27,621 nucleotides of DNA, taken from NCBI GenBank assembly GCA_030037185.1, contig JASHRR010000872.1:1-27621 (forward strand), given 5' to 3'. Each line of letters opens with the position of its first letter. The stretch's first letter is position 1. Below, piece by piece: positions 15,940 to 24,613 of the stretch. The notes beneath the pieces are model-generated. The model searched no databases. It was not told where the DNA came from and was given only the letters and a program-made list of their open reading frames with translations. The DNA comes from Xanthobacteraceae bacterium. GTDB taxonomy: Bacteria; Pseudomonadota; Alphaproteobacteria; Rhizobiales; Xanthobacteraceae. A program made the translations under genes and the position numbers.

Positions 15940-16881
15940 ATGGGTCTTGCGCGGGCACTCTACGGTTGCGTATATGGCAGCTTTGCAATGCTGCTTATCG
16001 CTGGTACGGCGATTGCCCCAGCGGACATAACCACGGCTGGTACGGCGGCTGCCCCAGCAGACATAACCACGCCTTCAATCGGCACGAATTCGGTCGAGTC
16101 AGGTTCGATCGACAGGAGTGCCGTTGATAGCGTCGACGAGTGCATGGTGACGCAGATTTGCATCGACCGTTACCTCTGGTCGCTATACGAGCGAACACAA
16201 AAAATCGACACCATCAAGGTGCCGCAACAGATAAAGGTGAGCGTTAAACGGAAAGGCAAAACCAAGGTCGTCTCAAAAACGATCACCAAGCTCGTGGACG
16301 AGGATTTCTCCTGGAAGGATCCAGATGCCGCTAAAAGGGCCGGCATGTCTCCCGAGGATTATGTGATTGGGGGCATGGACCCGAATTTCAGGTTCACGCT
16401 CTATCATGCGTTGCGCTTGCTCGACGATGCCGGCCTAATGCCGGGTATAATGTGCGCGTTTCGTGACGACTACCGGCAAACCATCGCCACTGGCCTCAAG
16501 GCTCAAACCGACAGGTCGTATCATGGCGGAAGCTTCCGCGGCGGCTATGGTCACGGACTGGCGGTCGATATCGTGAGCGTAAAGGGCAAGACACGTGCGG
16601 AGCGATTGGCATCCAGTCAGGAATTGTGGCAATGGATCGATACCCACGAAAAAGAACTCGGAATCGGAAGACCATATCTCGATCGAGACCCACCACATGT
16701 CGCTCCTACCGATGGCGAGGAGTATGCTACTCACCGCCTCGAGCCAAATATGCAACGTGCTGAAGCGAAGGCCAAGAAGCCCTCGCGGCTCCCTCTCCAC
16801 AACGATCACAGCCTGTCGAAGCGCGCAGGAGCGACAAGACCTTCAAAGCAGCAATCCAGACCACAAACTCATTCAATTTGA
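15940..16881 (+). CDS. Exported M15-like peptidase
   Basis: A 313-residue protein with a hydrophobic N-terminus (ALYGCVYGSFAMLLIAGTAI) and a C-terminal domain of the zinc D-Ala-D-Ala carboxypeptidase (M15/VanY-like) type. The metal-site pattern is visible: H205 and D210 in GYGHGLAVDI, and H253 in DPPHV; CAFRDDYRQ (about 172-180) matches the conserved arginine region. If active, it would trim peptidoglycan peptides in the periplasm. Between leader and domain lies a duplicated 12-residue TAxAPADITTxG unit and a lysine-rich stretch (VSVKRKGKTKVVSK). The C-terminal 45 residues are basic and low in complexity. GGGGCG precedes the ATG by about 7 bases. The gene stands alone, and its 3' end overlaps a minus-strand LutA-type remnant. 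Confidence 0.75.
   Translation: MGLARALYGCVYGSFAMLLIAGTAIAPADITTAGTAAAPADITTPSIGTNSVESGSIDRSAVDSVDECMVTQICIDRYLWSLYERTQKIDTIKVPQQIKVSVKRKGKTKVVSKTITKLVDEDFSWKDPDAAKRAGMSPEDYVIGGMDPNFRFTLYHALRLLDDAGLMPGIMCAFRDDYRQTIATGLKAQTDRSYHGGSFRGGYGHGLAVDIVSVKGKTRAERLASSQELWQWIDTHEKELGIGRPYLDRDPPHVAPTDGEEYATHRLEPNMQRAEAKAKKPSRLPLHNDHSLSKRAGATRPSKQQSRPQTHSI
16003..16074 (+). repeat. 36-bp tandem repeat, two units, in coding sequence
   Basis: Two adjacent 36-base units, each starting GGTACGGC and containing GCCCCAGC and GACATAACCACG, differ at only a few positions. Being a multiple of three, the repeat adds a second 12-residue unit without breaking the frame. It lies just after the signal peptide of the M15-like peptidase. 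Confidence 0.85.
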
Positions 16882-17050
16882 TGGTTCCCTTGCGAGCGGG
16901 AACTTACCGGCCATCGGCTGTCCGCAGCACGACTGGCCGCGCGAGGTGGACGACCTCGTGGCCGAAGCGCTCGATCAATTCCAGGGTGGCAACGCCAACC
17001 TCCGGGAAGAACGCATCAATGTACGGGGCCCAAGAAGGGCGATGCGTATG
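16873..17050 (-). pseudogene. Fragment of LutA/GlcF-type cysteine-rich protein
   Basis: On the minus strand, frames join to give RIALLGP, then YIDAFFPEVGVATLELIERF, then after another frame change CCGQPMAG. This is the first CCG-type cysteine-rich motif region of LutA/GlcF/HdrB-like subunits, which in intact form take part in lactate or glycolate oxidation. Only about 55 of about 240 or more residues remain, with at least two frameshifts and a stop overlapping the end of the M15-like gene. The match is from memory of the family motif. Confidence 0.7.
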
Positions 17051-17121
17051 AATGGCTCTCTACCTGCCGGCTGATCTGTTGATCCATTCTCAGCGATCGA
17101 CTGGTTTGCCCAGCGATCGAT

Positions 17122-17907
17122 CTAAGATGCCGCTTGACGCGAGCATCTTCGCGAGTTCGCGAAGGCTGCTGCGTGAACATCTGCGGTGGTTTGCCGGAAG
17201 CCGTTGATCGATTGATCAACGATCGGGTCGGGAGCAATCACCATGAACTCTCCGCACCGGCTGGGTGTCGGAAAGTTCGGGCCCGGCCATCAGCCAACGT
17301 ACCGGTGAACCGGCACATCATCTCGGTACACAGATTCGCGAACGGCGAGGCCAGCCCGCGCGCGGCGCCGCCGCGATCCGTGCCGGCGAGAACGACGCCG
17401 GCACAGACAATGCCAATGCCGACCTCGCTGGCCCGCGTGACCGCAACCAGGACGCCGCGTCGGCATTCACTCCGCCGGTGGCGCCTAACAGGTCGGCGAT
17501 GACCGCCACGATATAGCCCGCCAGGGGCGCCGCACAGGACCCGAAGTTGCCTAACAGCGGGGCTACGAGCCCAGGCCGCCCCCGACGACGCGAGAGCACC
17601 GAGAAACACGGCACGATCTTGCGGGAAGCACGCTACCGGAACCACGCTCATCGCAGCGCCGATGACAGATCATGCGGAACCAGCCCTTGCGCAACGACGC
17701 GCCGAGCTGCGGCTGACAGACGATCGCCGCCGAGGTGCCGGCCCAAAACGGGTTGTCGAGCTCGAGCCAGAAAGCGACATAGAGCGCGAGACAGACCGAT
17801 GCCCACAGCCGCAGCCCGAAGGCTACCGTGGGAAACAGGCCTCCGGCGAGCCTCGTTAGGCGCCCGAGGACGGAGGCGCGCCACTTACTCTCGAAGGGCG
17901 CGGGCAA
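17122..17907 (-). pseudogene. Frameshifted FUSC-family membrane protein
   Basis: On the minus strand an N-terminal part reads FGLRLWASVCLALYVAFWLE, then FWAGTSAAIVCQPQLGASLR and KGWFRMI. It continues in a second frame as VIGAAMSVVPVACFPQDRAV, in a third as PLAGYIVAVIADLLGATGG, back in the second as VTRASEVGIGIVCAGVVLAG, and again as VMVIAPDPIVDQSI near 17240. This order matches the first half of FUSC/AaeB-like aromatic-acid efflux proteins. At least three frameshifts (near 17650, 17575 and 17465) and the absence of the second half make it a clear pseudogene. Confidence 0.8.
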
Positions 17908-18200
17908 GTAAAATCGGGCTGGGCGAGCGAACTTGCGGTCCGGCGGTCACCGCTAGCGCGGACCAGCCCTGCGTTGTTCCGCTTTTCCCTACCAACCTAC
18001 TCACCTCGGCGGGCCACAAGGCCGCGCTTGTTGAGAAAAAAGCGAACCGCAGTGATGTGATTTCGCCCTAGCCTGGCCCGGGTTTTCTCAACCAGGGTGT
18101 CTGCAATCCTCGGCACATTCTGCCGATCGACCTCCCGCAATGGAGGACCTGGTGGCCGTCAGATCGGCCTGTTTTAAGCGACACGCGCCTGTAGCCGGCC

Positions 18201-19055
18201 TCAAAAATCCGGCTTGTCCGCCACCGGCGTGCCATAGTCGATGCCGAACGGGTTAATATTGTTCTCGGAGCAGATGTCCTCCGACAGGGTCCGGTTCACA
18301 CGATCGTACTGCCGCAGCGCCTGCCAGGGCTGGTTGAACGTGCCCGGGTCATCGATGGTCATGAGGATTTCCAGCTTCTTGCCATCCTCGATCAGCCGCC
18401 AGCGTTCCGTGACGTGCAGCTTATCGGTATGCGGCGTGCGATAATTGTCGAGGAACGTCTTGTCGTTGAGGCCGATGGTATCGACCACGAGCGTATCGCC
18501 CTCGTAATGGCCAACCGATTCTCCGTACCAGGAGGGTTTCGGACTGGCAGAATGAGACGAATTCAGTCGAATGTGCCGCGCTTCGCCGTTCCCGGAGAAG
18601 ATCATCGTGACTTCGGCAGGCGATTGCAGGATGAACAGAGCGCCCCCGAGGAGTACGTCGAAGCCGGGAACGCCGGCAGGCTTGCATGAGGAACGCGCCG
18701 TGAAGGCGAACTTGCCTGCAAGCACCTCGTCGTTGTCCTTCTTCATCACGTCTTTCGCCCATTGCTTGAGATTGGGGTTGTTGATGTCGCTGATGCGTTG
18801 GGTCGGCTGTTGTCCGCTGACGCGGGATTCGTCATTCGAAATGTAGCGATGGGCCGGATCCTGACCGATCGGCTTTGGTGAGCCCGGAACCGGCAGGAGC
18901 GCTCCGATGCCGATACCGACCCAGGCCGTCTGGGCGGTGGGGGAGAAAACGGGCGGAGCGCTCGCCGCCACAGCCTGTTGTACGACCGCCGTCCCAGCGA
19001 GGCTCGCCAACAGCCCCAGCGGGAGCATCTGCCGCTTCCGGTAAGATTTGCCCAT
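18201..19055 (-). CDS. Secreted protein, GDSxGHYEGDTLVVDT family (copy 4)
   Basis: A 284-residue exported protein. The leader MGKSYRKRQMLPLGLLASLA has a basic start and an alanine-rich end (AVAA). The mature part contains LKQWAKDVMKKDNDEVLAGK, a CKPAGVPGFDVLLGG region, the family signature GESVGHYEGDTLVVDTIG, then TDKLHVTERWRLIEDGKKLE, a proline-tryptophan pair in FNQPWQAL, CSENNINPFG and C-terminal DKPDF. Ribosome binding site GGAGG lies about 5 bases before the ATG at 19055; an in-frame ATG 14 codons upstream is not preferred. It is divergent from another family member that starts 324 bases away. Function is unknown. Confidence 0.85.
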   Translation of the reverse strand: MGKSYRKRQMLPLGLLASLAGTAVVQQAVAASAPPVFSPTAQTAWVGIGIGALLPVPGSPKPIGQDPAHRYISNDESRVSGQQPTQRISDINNPNLKQWAKDVMKKDNDEVLAGKFAFTARSSCKPAGVPGFDVLLGGALFILQSPAEVTMIFSGNGEARHIRLNSSHSASPKPSWYGESVGHYEGDTLVVDTIGLNDKTFLDNYRTPHTDKLHVTERWRLIEDGKKLEILMTIDDPGTFNQPWQALRQYDRVNRTLSEDICSENNINPFGIDYGTPVADKPDF

Positions 19056-19379
19056 CGTTTCCTCCTCGATCGCGCCACAATTCGCTTCCAGGTCCACCCC
19101 TCCACCACGGCAGATCGCGATGCACTTTGCAAGCTAATCGGCAAGATCGCTGAATGCCCGCAAGGAATCAAATTCGCCGTTGGCGCTGCATCTGACCGCG
19201 GCTTGTCCCCCGATGGCTCGCGTGCCGACCGTATGCCGCCGAACCGTTAAGGCCAATTGAGAACTGCCCCCTGAATGATCCGGGTTTCCATGCGACCCCA
19301 ACAGCGATAGGTTGACCACACCGGCACGCCACACGCCGACAGCCGCACTTTGAGAAAGCGCGATAGAGGGAGACAGGAG
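19056..19379. promoter_or_regulatory. Divergent intergenic region between two family copies
   Basis: This 324-base gap separates two secreted-family genes transcribed away from each other, so promoters for both must lie here or nearby. I cannot place -35/-10 boxes or an operator with confidence. The two ribosome binding sites lie at its ends. Confidence 0.4.
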
Positions 19380-20276
19380 ATGAAACGCCAAGCTCTGTTA
19401 TTCAGCACCTTGACGCTGGTGACGCTCTGCTTGCCCGCGTTTGCGGCTGACGGTAGGTTGGATATGATGGAGGTTCGGTGGGGCAAGAACGCATTCAATT
19501 TCGAGGGAATGCCATCGGGTCCGCAACCATTGCGGAATTTGAGCCGGCTTCCCAATGGCAAGGCCAACGCCGGCCAGCTGGTCGGCGATTATAACAATCC
19601 GATTCTTACGCCCGAAGCGGCAACCGTCGTGAAGCAGAAAGGCGAGCTTGCCAGGGCCGGAAAGGGGTTCCCGAATGCGCAGGACCAGTGCCGGCCGATT
19701 GCGCCACCCTTCACTTTTGCGATGCAGCTTGGCTTTGAGATGTTACCGGCGACGAATGGCGATATCACCATTCTTTACGATCAGAACATGAATGTTCGGC
19801 ACATTCGCATGAACGGCACACATCCGGTGAATGTGGTGCCGTCGTCCATGGGCGACTCGATCGGCCATTGGGAAGGCGATATTCTGGTGATCGATACCGT
19901 GGGAATCAAGACCGACGCTTTCACGTCGGTTGACCGCTTTGGCACGCCGCAGAGCGAGGTCATGCATGTGGTCGAACGCTACCGGCTGATCGACGGCGCA
20001 TTGGCCACAGCCCAGATACAGAAATATGAGACCAGCGAGGGCACTGTCGGCGGCGGAGGCCGAGTGGCGGGTTACAATCCCGATATCAGTCTGAAGGGGT
20101 TGCAGCTCGAGGTGACAATGGAGGACCCAAAGGTGTTTACCGCGCCATTGACCGCCCGCGTCACCTACCGGCGCGTGATCTCCGCATGGCAGGAATCGGT
20201 CTGTGCCGACAACCCGACAGAGCACTATAAGGATGAGTGGATCGGCCTGCCCAAGGCAGACCATTTGGATTTTTGA
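19380..20276 (+). CDS. Secreted protein, GDSIGHWEGDILVIDT family (copy 5)
   Basis: A 298-residue exported protein with signal peptide MKRQALLFSTLTLVTLCLPA, cleaved near AFA. The mature part has GDYNNPILTPEAATVVKQKG, which parallels GDYTNPILKPEAAEVVKRLG of the copy at 1.95 kb. The signature GDSIGHWEGDILVIDTVG follows, then MHVVERYRLIDG, and it ends ADHLDF. Its length and order of motifs match copy 1 best, so the two form a subgroup. It lacks the DFSGVW segment near the mature N-terminus. AGACAGGAG immediately precedes the ATG. Function is unknown. Confidence 0.85.
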   Translation: MKRQALLFSTLTLVTLCLPAFAADGRLDMMEVRWGKNAFNFEGMPSGPQPLRNLSRLPNGKANAGQLVGDYNNPILTPEAATVVKQKGELARAGKGFPNAQDQCRPIAPPFTFAMQLGFEMLPATNGDITILYDQNMNVRHIRMNGTHPVNVVPSSMGDSIGHWEGDILVIDTVGIKTDAFTSVDRFGTPQSEVMHVVERYRLIDGALATAQIQKYETSEGTVGGGGRVAGYNPDISLKGLQLEVTMEDPKVFTAPLTARVTYRRVISAWQESVCADNPTEHYKDEWIGLPKADHLDF

Positions 20277-20615
20277 CCTGAGAACACGGTTACCTAAATG
20301 GGGTTGCTCTAGTAGTTCTTTTCAGGACGGAATCTAAGGAGCGGCCGGGTTCGCTAATGGAATGGTCGCGGCCGTGCTCCTGCAGCCGTGCTCCTGCCCT
20401 ACCCGTTGTGATGCTGGGAGGGCTGGTGATCAAAGGAGCACAGCCACGTCCAACAGATCAAACCACCGTTGCCGCGACGGCATCATTGAGAAATGGCCGC
20501 CGATTGCCACCCAAAAGGAGCGGGTCCCGCTCATCGGAACCTCCACGCGGAAACCTCTGCCTTTAGGCATGGGGAGGAAGCGCGGGAATCGTTGTTGAAA
20601 CAAAGCGAGTGAGCA
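20277..20615. other. Intergenic, nothing recognised
   Basis: About 340 bases with no supported gene, RNA or clear terminator. Confidence 0.4.
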
Positions 20616-20846
20616 ATGAGGTTGGTCTCATTATTGCGCGAGTGGCGTACCCTTGTTGTTGTTGTTGGGATCATCTGCCTCGGCGTTGGTTTCTTCCTTG
20701 GCCGATTGACTGCCTCGGCTTCCCGGCCCCGCGATATGTCCTTTGACACAGAAACGTACCACACGTGTATGTACCTCTATCGTGATGTAGCGGGCTGTGC
20801 TGAGGTGATGAAGAGGCTCGCAGGCGACCACGCCGAAGCGAATTGA
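20616..20846 (+). CDS. Small single-pass membrane protein (76 aa)
   Basis: The protein starts MRLVSLLREWRTLVVVVG, with one strong transmembrane segment (about residues 13-31, ending GFFLGRLTA), and continues with a polar tail containing two cysteines (YHTCMYLYRDVAGCAEVMKR). Tail residues suggest a folded or disulphide-bonded exposed part. The ribosome binding site is weak. I do not recognise the family. Base use and amino-acid composition are gene-like. Confidence 0.5.
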   Translation: MRLVSLLREWRTLVVVVGIICLGVGFFLGRLTASASRPRDMSFDTETYHTCMYLYRDVAGCAEVMKRLAGDHAEAN

Positions 20847-21477
20847 TGGCCTGGTATGGTTCTGCGGGTACTCATGAGGTTGAGTGATGCGATTGGGCAC
20901 GTTGACGGCTGGGCGGTCGCAGCCGCGAAAGCTGAAGACCTGAAGACGCAGCTCCGCGGCTTACATGCCGCCGCATCGGGAAAGCTTGCCTTCACTCGCC
21001 TGCAGGCACTTTCATTGAAGGTTGTGCACCGGGACAGTCGTCGGGATGGTCGCTGTCGGATCACCGGTTTTTGCACGCGGCAATCGCTGCTGAACGGTGC
21101 CCCGACAGGCAGCCGGTAGAGGCTGTGGTCCGCTACATTGAGGCAGCCGCAGGGGATGCAGGGGCCGTTGTGCCGGCCGTTCAGGCGTTGTTTGATACCT
21201 GCCTCATTGAGGCCATGGCACTGCAGCCTGCGGCTCAAGGTGATGTGCGTCGACACTGGTGCCGATCAGGCACGGCGGGATTGCAGCAGCCGTGCTTCGA
21301 CTGGCCCTCAGACATTCCATCGGTTAGCAGAAATTGATCGGCCCTGAAACGGCGACCCGGTCGGGAGGGCGCTTCGGCTCTGGTCTTATGTTGGCCTCGC
21401 TCACGATTGGTCACCATTTCGCAATATCAGCTTTTGCAAGTTGCCAAGCGCCTATGGCGTCTGTTGATCGTGCGGGT
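20847..21477. other. Gap with two overlapping plus-strand frames
   Basis: Two overlapping plus-strand frames look protein-like: 20856-21060 (LSDAIGHVDGWAVAAAKAED) and 21040-21240 (SDHRFLHAAIAAERCPDR, then VEAVVRYIEAAAGDAGAVVP). They may be one helical protein broken by a frameshift near 21045. No family is recognised and no ribosome binding site is seen. Confidence 0.3.
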
Positions 21478-23112
21478 CTACGGCTCGAGCCGCAGCGCCG
21501 GCGCCGGAACGCTTTGCGTCATCACGTTGATCACGGCCGGCTTGCCGCTGGCTACGGCCTTCGTGATCGCGCCGGGCAACTGGTCAATGGCGTCCACAAA
21601 TTCACCATGACCTCCGAGCGCACGCGCGAGAAGGTCGTAGCGGGCCGGCAGCAGATCGCAGCCATGCATGCGGGTTTCTCCATAAAGACGGCGCTGGAGC
21701 TCACTCTCGGCGTTCCAGCGCGCATCATTGCCGATGACGACAACAAGGGGCAGCTGTCGGCGCACCGCAGTTTCGATTTCGGCCATGTGGAACCCGAATG
21801 TACCGTCCCCCATGATGGCGAATATCGGCGCCTCTCTGTCAAGCAGGCGCGCCGCCAATGCAAAGGGCAACCCCGCCCCAATGGCACCGGTGACGGAATT
21901 GATCAATCGCCGTGGTGCCTTGAGGAGAGACTGACCCCATTGCGCAAACTCGCCACCGTCGCAGATCAGAATGGTTTGCGGATCGCCGGACACCACAGGC
22001 TGAAGCGCGTTAAACACCTCGGTCGGATGGAGCTTGCCGGGCACCGTAGAGGCGAAATTTTTCCAACTACCCGGACGCTCGTCGAGTGCCGCACGCGCTT
22101 CGGCGAGCCACGCCGTGGGCCGCGGCGCGAGACGGCGGCCACGGGCAATCAGCATGCGGGCTGCCGGAATACTGTCGGCGACTGCACCGATCAACAGCCG
22201 TTGGCCTTTCTCTCGCGCCGCACGGGTGATCAGGCGTCCGTCGGGATCGATGGAGATGATCCGAACAACGGTGCTCGCCACTGGCGGCTCGGCCCAGCGC
22301 AAAGTGAAATCCAGCGCTTTGCCGAGAAGCACCATAAGATCGGCTTGCCGCAATATGTCCGCAAAGGCCCCGATGGTAGCGTCGCCCACGCCGCGCGGAC
22401 TTTCCAGCACCACGGCAGGGACGCTGGTCACTTGTTCAAGTTCGGCGAGCAACGAACGCCCCTGGCGGCTGGATAGGTGCGGACCTGCGAGGACAACCGG
22501 CTTCGTCGCTGCCCGGATGGCCGAGAGGACAGCGTCGGCAACCCCCTCATGCAGTCCAACACCCGGTAGTTGGTGCGGTTTCGGCCAGGATATCCGGCTC
22601 GCACCCACGGTCGCATCAAGCAGATCCGACGGCAGGCTCAAATGCACGGGGCCCGGCCGTGCCGAGCGCGCGATGCTGATGGCGCGACCAATGTCTTCGG
22701 CCAGGCTGACAGTGGAAGCAGCCGTCCAGGACGCCTTGGTAACGGGCGCGGCGGTGGCGGTCTGGTCCAATTCCTGAAAGCCCCCCCGGCCGAGTTCCCA
22801 TGTCGCCGCATGACCTGACAGCAGCACCATCGGACTCTCGGCGCCGAGCGCGGTAAACAGCGCGCCGATGCAATTCGCGTGTCCCGGCCCGCCGGTCACC
22901 ATGGCGATACCGGGCTCACCGGTGAGCCGGCCCCAGGCGTCCGCCATATGCACCGCAGCGGCTTCGTGGCGCACGTGCACAAGGTCAATCGCGCTACCTA
23001 ACGCGGCGTCGAACAGGCTCATGATATGGTTGCCCGACAGTGCGAACAGACGCTTGATGCCATGCTGTTCAAGCGCGCGAATGACAATGTCGGCACCTCG
23101 CAATATCTCCAC
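21478..23112 (-). CDS. Thiamine-diphosphate-dependent enzyme, acetolactate synthase-like
   Basis: A 544-residue enzyme with the three-domain layout of the acetolactate synthase / pyruvate oxidase / benzoylformate decarboxylase superfamily. The N-terminal domain has the catalytic glutamate E50 in VHVRHEAAAVHMADAWGRLT and MVTGGPGHANCIGALFTA. A central domain has LAGPHLSSRQG and LLGKALDFTLRW. The C-terminal domain carries the cofactor motif starting GDGTFGFHMAEIET and ending in GNDARW, where the family often has NN or ND. The substrate (a 2-oxo acid or oxalyl-CoA type compound) cannot be deduced. The start is a GTG at 23112, since the frame upstream has a stop and no ATG; the spacing to a GGTGGAG element is long (about 12). 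It is probably cytoplasmic, with no partner gene nearby. Confidence 0.88.
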   Translation of the reverse strand: MEILRGADIVIRALEQHGIKRLFALSGNHIMSLFDAALGSAIDLVHVRHEAAAVHMADAWGRLTGEPGIAMVTGGPGHANCIGALFTALGAESPMVLLSGHAATWELGRGGFQELDQTATAAPVTKASWTAASTVSLAEDIGRAISIARSARPGPVHLSLPSDLLDATVGASRISWPKPHQLPGVGLHEGVADAVLSAIRAATKPVVLAGPHLSSRQGRSLLAELEQVTSVPAVVLESPRGVGDATIGAFADILRQADLMVLLGKALDFTLRWAEPPVASTVVRIISIDPDGRLITRAAREKGQRLLIGAVADSIPAARMLIARGRRLAPRPTAWLAEARAALDERPGSWKNFASTVPGKLHPTEVFNALQPVVSGDPQTILICDGGEFAQWGQSLLKAPRRLINSVTGAIGAGLPFALAARLLDREAPIFAIMGDGTFGFHMAEIETAVRRQLPLVVVIGNDARWNAESELQRRLYGETRMHGCDLLPARYDLLARALGGHGEFVDAIDQLPGAITKAVASGKPAVINVMTQSVPAPALRLEP

Positions 23113-23396
23113 GTGTGGTCGAACTCCACCTGGCTAAACGGTCAAGGCAGCGCCTCGATCATACCGGGGTCGGCAAATCAGTTACGCCTTCCGCCCTCTG
23201 ATGCCCAGTGGAATGCCGCGATTTCGCGGCCCCCCGCTGCTGGATCTGACGTCGCGGCATGCGCGGATGGCGCTGCTGCGCTAGCTCCAGGCTTGTGGAT
23301 CGTATTCGCGTTGAGTTTCGCAGGATAACTGGACACGGCATGCACGCCATGAAACCGACGCGATTGACCCGAGCGGACACGGCGATTTGGCAGGTG

Positions 23397-23792
23397 CTAT
23401 TGATGCCGGGTCGGCTCAAACAGCTCCACCAGGTTCCCGGAAGGATCTCTGAGAAGAATTTGCGAGCCTCCGGGTCCGGTCACGATGTCATTGCGGAACT
23501 GCACGCCCGCGGCACGCAATCGTGCGACCTCGCCCGGAAGATCATCGACAATAAGATGGACGCGGTTCCAGCCACCAGCTTCGGGGCGAGCGCCATCAGG
23601 CATGGGCCGCCCGGCTGAGCTGGTCGGTCCGCTCAGCAATAGCCGCAGCGATCCAAGCGTTACGTCTGCGAACGCAGGTGCGGCGTTTGAGAGAACAGTG
23701 AAGCCAAGATATTTCGTATACCACGAGATTGCAGCATCGATGTCGTGGACCATGTAGCGGACATTTACCGTTGTTGGCGATGCAACTGGCAT
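23397..23792 (-). CDS. Glyoxalase-fold (VOC superfamily) protein
   Basis: A 131-residue protein beginning MPVASPTTVNVRYMVHDIDA, with the two-module pattern of the vicinal-oxygen-chelate superfamily (glyoxalase / bleomycin resistance / dioxygenase). Module one runs from VRYMVHDIDAAISWYTKYLG; module two has NRVHLIVDDLPGEVARLRAA and ends with IVTGPGGSQILLRDPSGNLVELFEP, where the final glutamate is the usual metal ligand. Its reaction is not known. GGAGAG precedes the ATG by 4 bases, so the longer in-frame start at 23846 is not preferred. It follows the SRPBCC gene by 57 bases on the same strand and is probably the third gene of the arsR operon. Confidence 0.85.
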   Translation of the reverse strand: MPVASPTTVNVRYMVHDIDAAISWYTKYLGFTVLSNAAPAFADVTLGSLRLLLSGPTSSAGRPMPDGARPEAGGWNRVHLIVDDLPGEVARLRAAGVQFRNDIVTGPGGSQILLRDPSGNLVELFEPTRHQ

Positions 23793-23849
23793 GAATCTCT
23801 CCAAGCAACGCTTCCTGAAGACGGGAACACCGGCAAGGCGTTGCACTTG

Positions 23850-24287
23850 TCAATGCTCGACGTAACCCTGTAGCCAGACGAGAATTTGCGGCCAGCCCTT
23901 ATGTGCCTGCAAGCCTTCAGGCGTGAGACCCGAATGCGTGAGGCGAACGGTTGTGAACCCGTCCTTTTCGGTCAGATCGAAGCGTACCAGCGTTTCCGTC
24001 GGATTTTGCTGCCAGTCCGGTAGCCAGGTGAAGGCAAGCACGTGGGGCGGCTCGATCGTTCGATATTCTCCTTTGAGGGTGAAAGGCCTGCCGAAGCCGG
24101 TGCCGCTCATCCTCCATTTGCCGCCAACCCGCAGATCGGACTCAACATACGTGGTCTGAAAACGGTCTTCAGAGCCCCACCACTCCTTGCGCTGCTCGGG
24201 ATTGGTCAGCGCCTCAAAGATGCGTTTGGCTGGCGCTCTGATTGTTATTTCCTGAATGACGGTTTCGTCCGCACCACTTGTCTTCAT
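23850..24287 (-). CDS. SRPBCC / AHSA1-like protein
   Basis: A 145-residue protein beginning MKTSGADETVIQEITIRAPA, with the pattern of the SRPBCC (START/Bet v1-like) family, AHSA1-like branch: KRIFEALTNPEQRKEWWG, VESDLRVGGKWRMSG, GEYRTIEPPHVLAFTW, TLVRFDLTEKDGFTTVRLTH and HKGWPQILVWLQGYVE. Such proteins bind hydrophobic small molecules; the ligand is unknown. Its ATG overlaps the stop codon of arsR by four bases (ATGA), showing translational coupling. The arsR-SRPBCC pairing is a common arrangement. Confidence 0.9.
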   Translation of the reverse strand: MKTSGADETVIQEITIRAPAKRIFEALTNPEQRKEWWGSEDRFQTTYVESDLRVGGKWRMSGTGFGRPFTLKGEYRTIEPPHVLAFTWLPDWQQNPTETLVRFDLTEKDGFTTVRLTHSGLTPEGLQAHKGWPQILVWLQGYVEH

Positions 24288-24613
24288 CGCTCGTCCTCGA
24301 CATAGCGTTTCAGGCTTTGCAGGGTCTTGCCCCAGTATGCCTCGTAGTCGCTAATCCAATCGCTCACCGCGCGCAGCGGCTCGGCATTGAGCGCGCAGAT
24401 CCGCACAGTGCCTCTGTGCGTCGTGGCGACCAGACCGACCGCACGCAGCATGCGTAGATGCTTGGAAATGGCCGGCCGACTCGTGCGGAAGTTTGCGGCG
24501 ATCTCGCCGACGCTGTAGGGGCGGCCGCGCAGCATTCCGAGAATCTCGCGCCGCGTCGGATCTGCGATCGCCCGAAAGACCGCCTCATGGCGCTTGCGGT
24601 TTAATGTAACCAT
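24284..24613 (-). CDS. ArsR-family transcriptional regulator
   Basis: A 109-residue winged-helix regulator. The conserved start of the domain reads HEAVFRAIADPTRREILGML. The helix-turn-helix is about residues 33-62 (SVGEIAANFRTSRPAISKHL), followed by the wing TTHRGTVRICALN and a C-terminal helix ending SLKRYVEDER. No CxC-type metal site is present, so it is of the non-metal subgroup that usually sits with SRPBCC genes. It probably represses its own operon, since two matching palindromes cover its promoter and start codon. The ATG lies inside the promoter-proximal palindrome with no ribosome binding site before it, so the mRNA may be leaderless. Confidence 0.9.
   Translation of the reverse strand: MVTLNRKRHEAVFRAIADPTRREILGMLRGRPYSVGEIAANFRTSRPAISKHLRMLRAVGLVATTHRGTVRICALNAEPLRAVSDWISDYEAYWGKTLQSLKRYVEDER

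Noticed and set aside
22034..22777. 247-residue plus-strand ORF
   Set aside because: Antisense to the thiamine-diphosphate enzyme gene.
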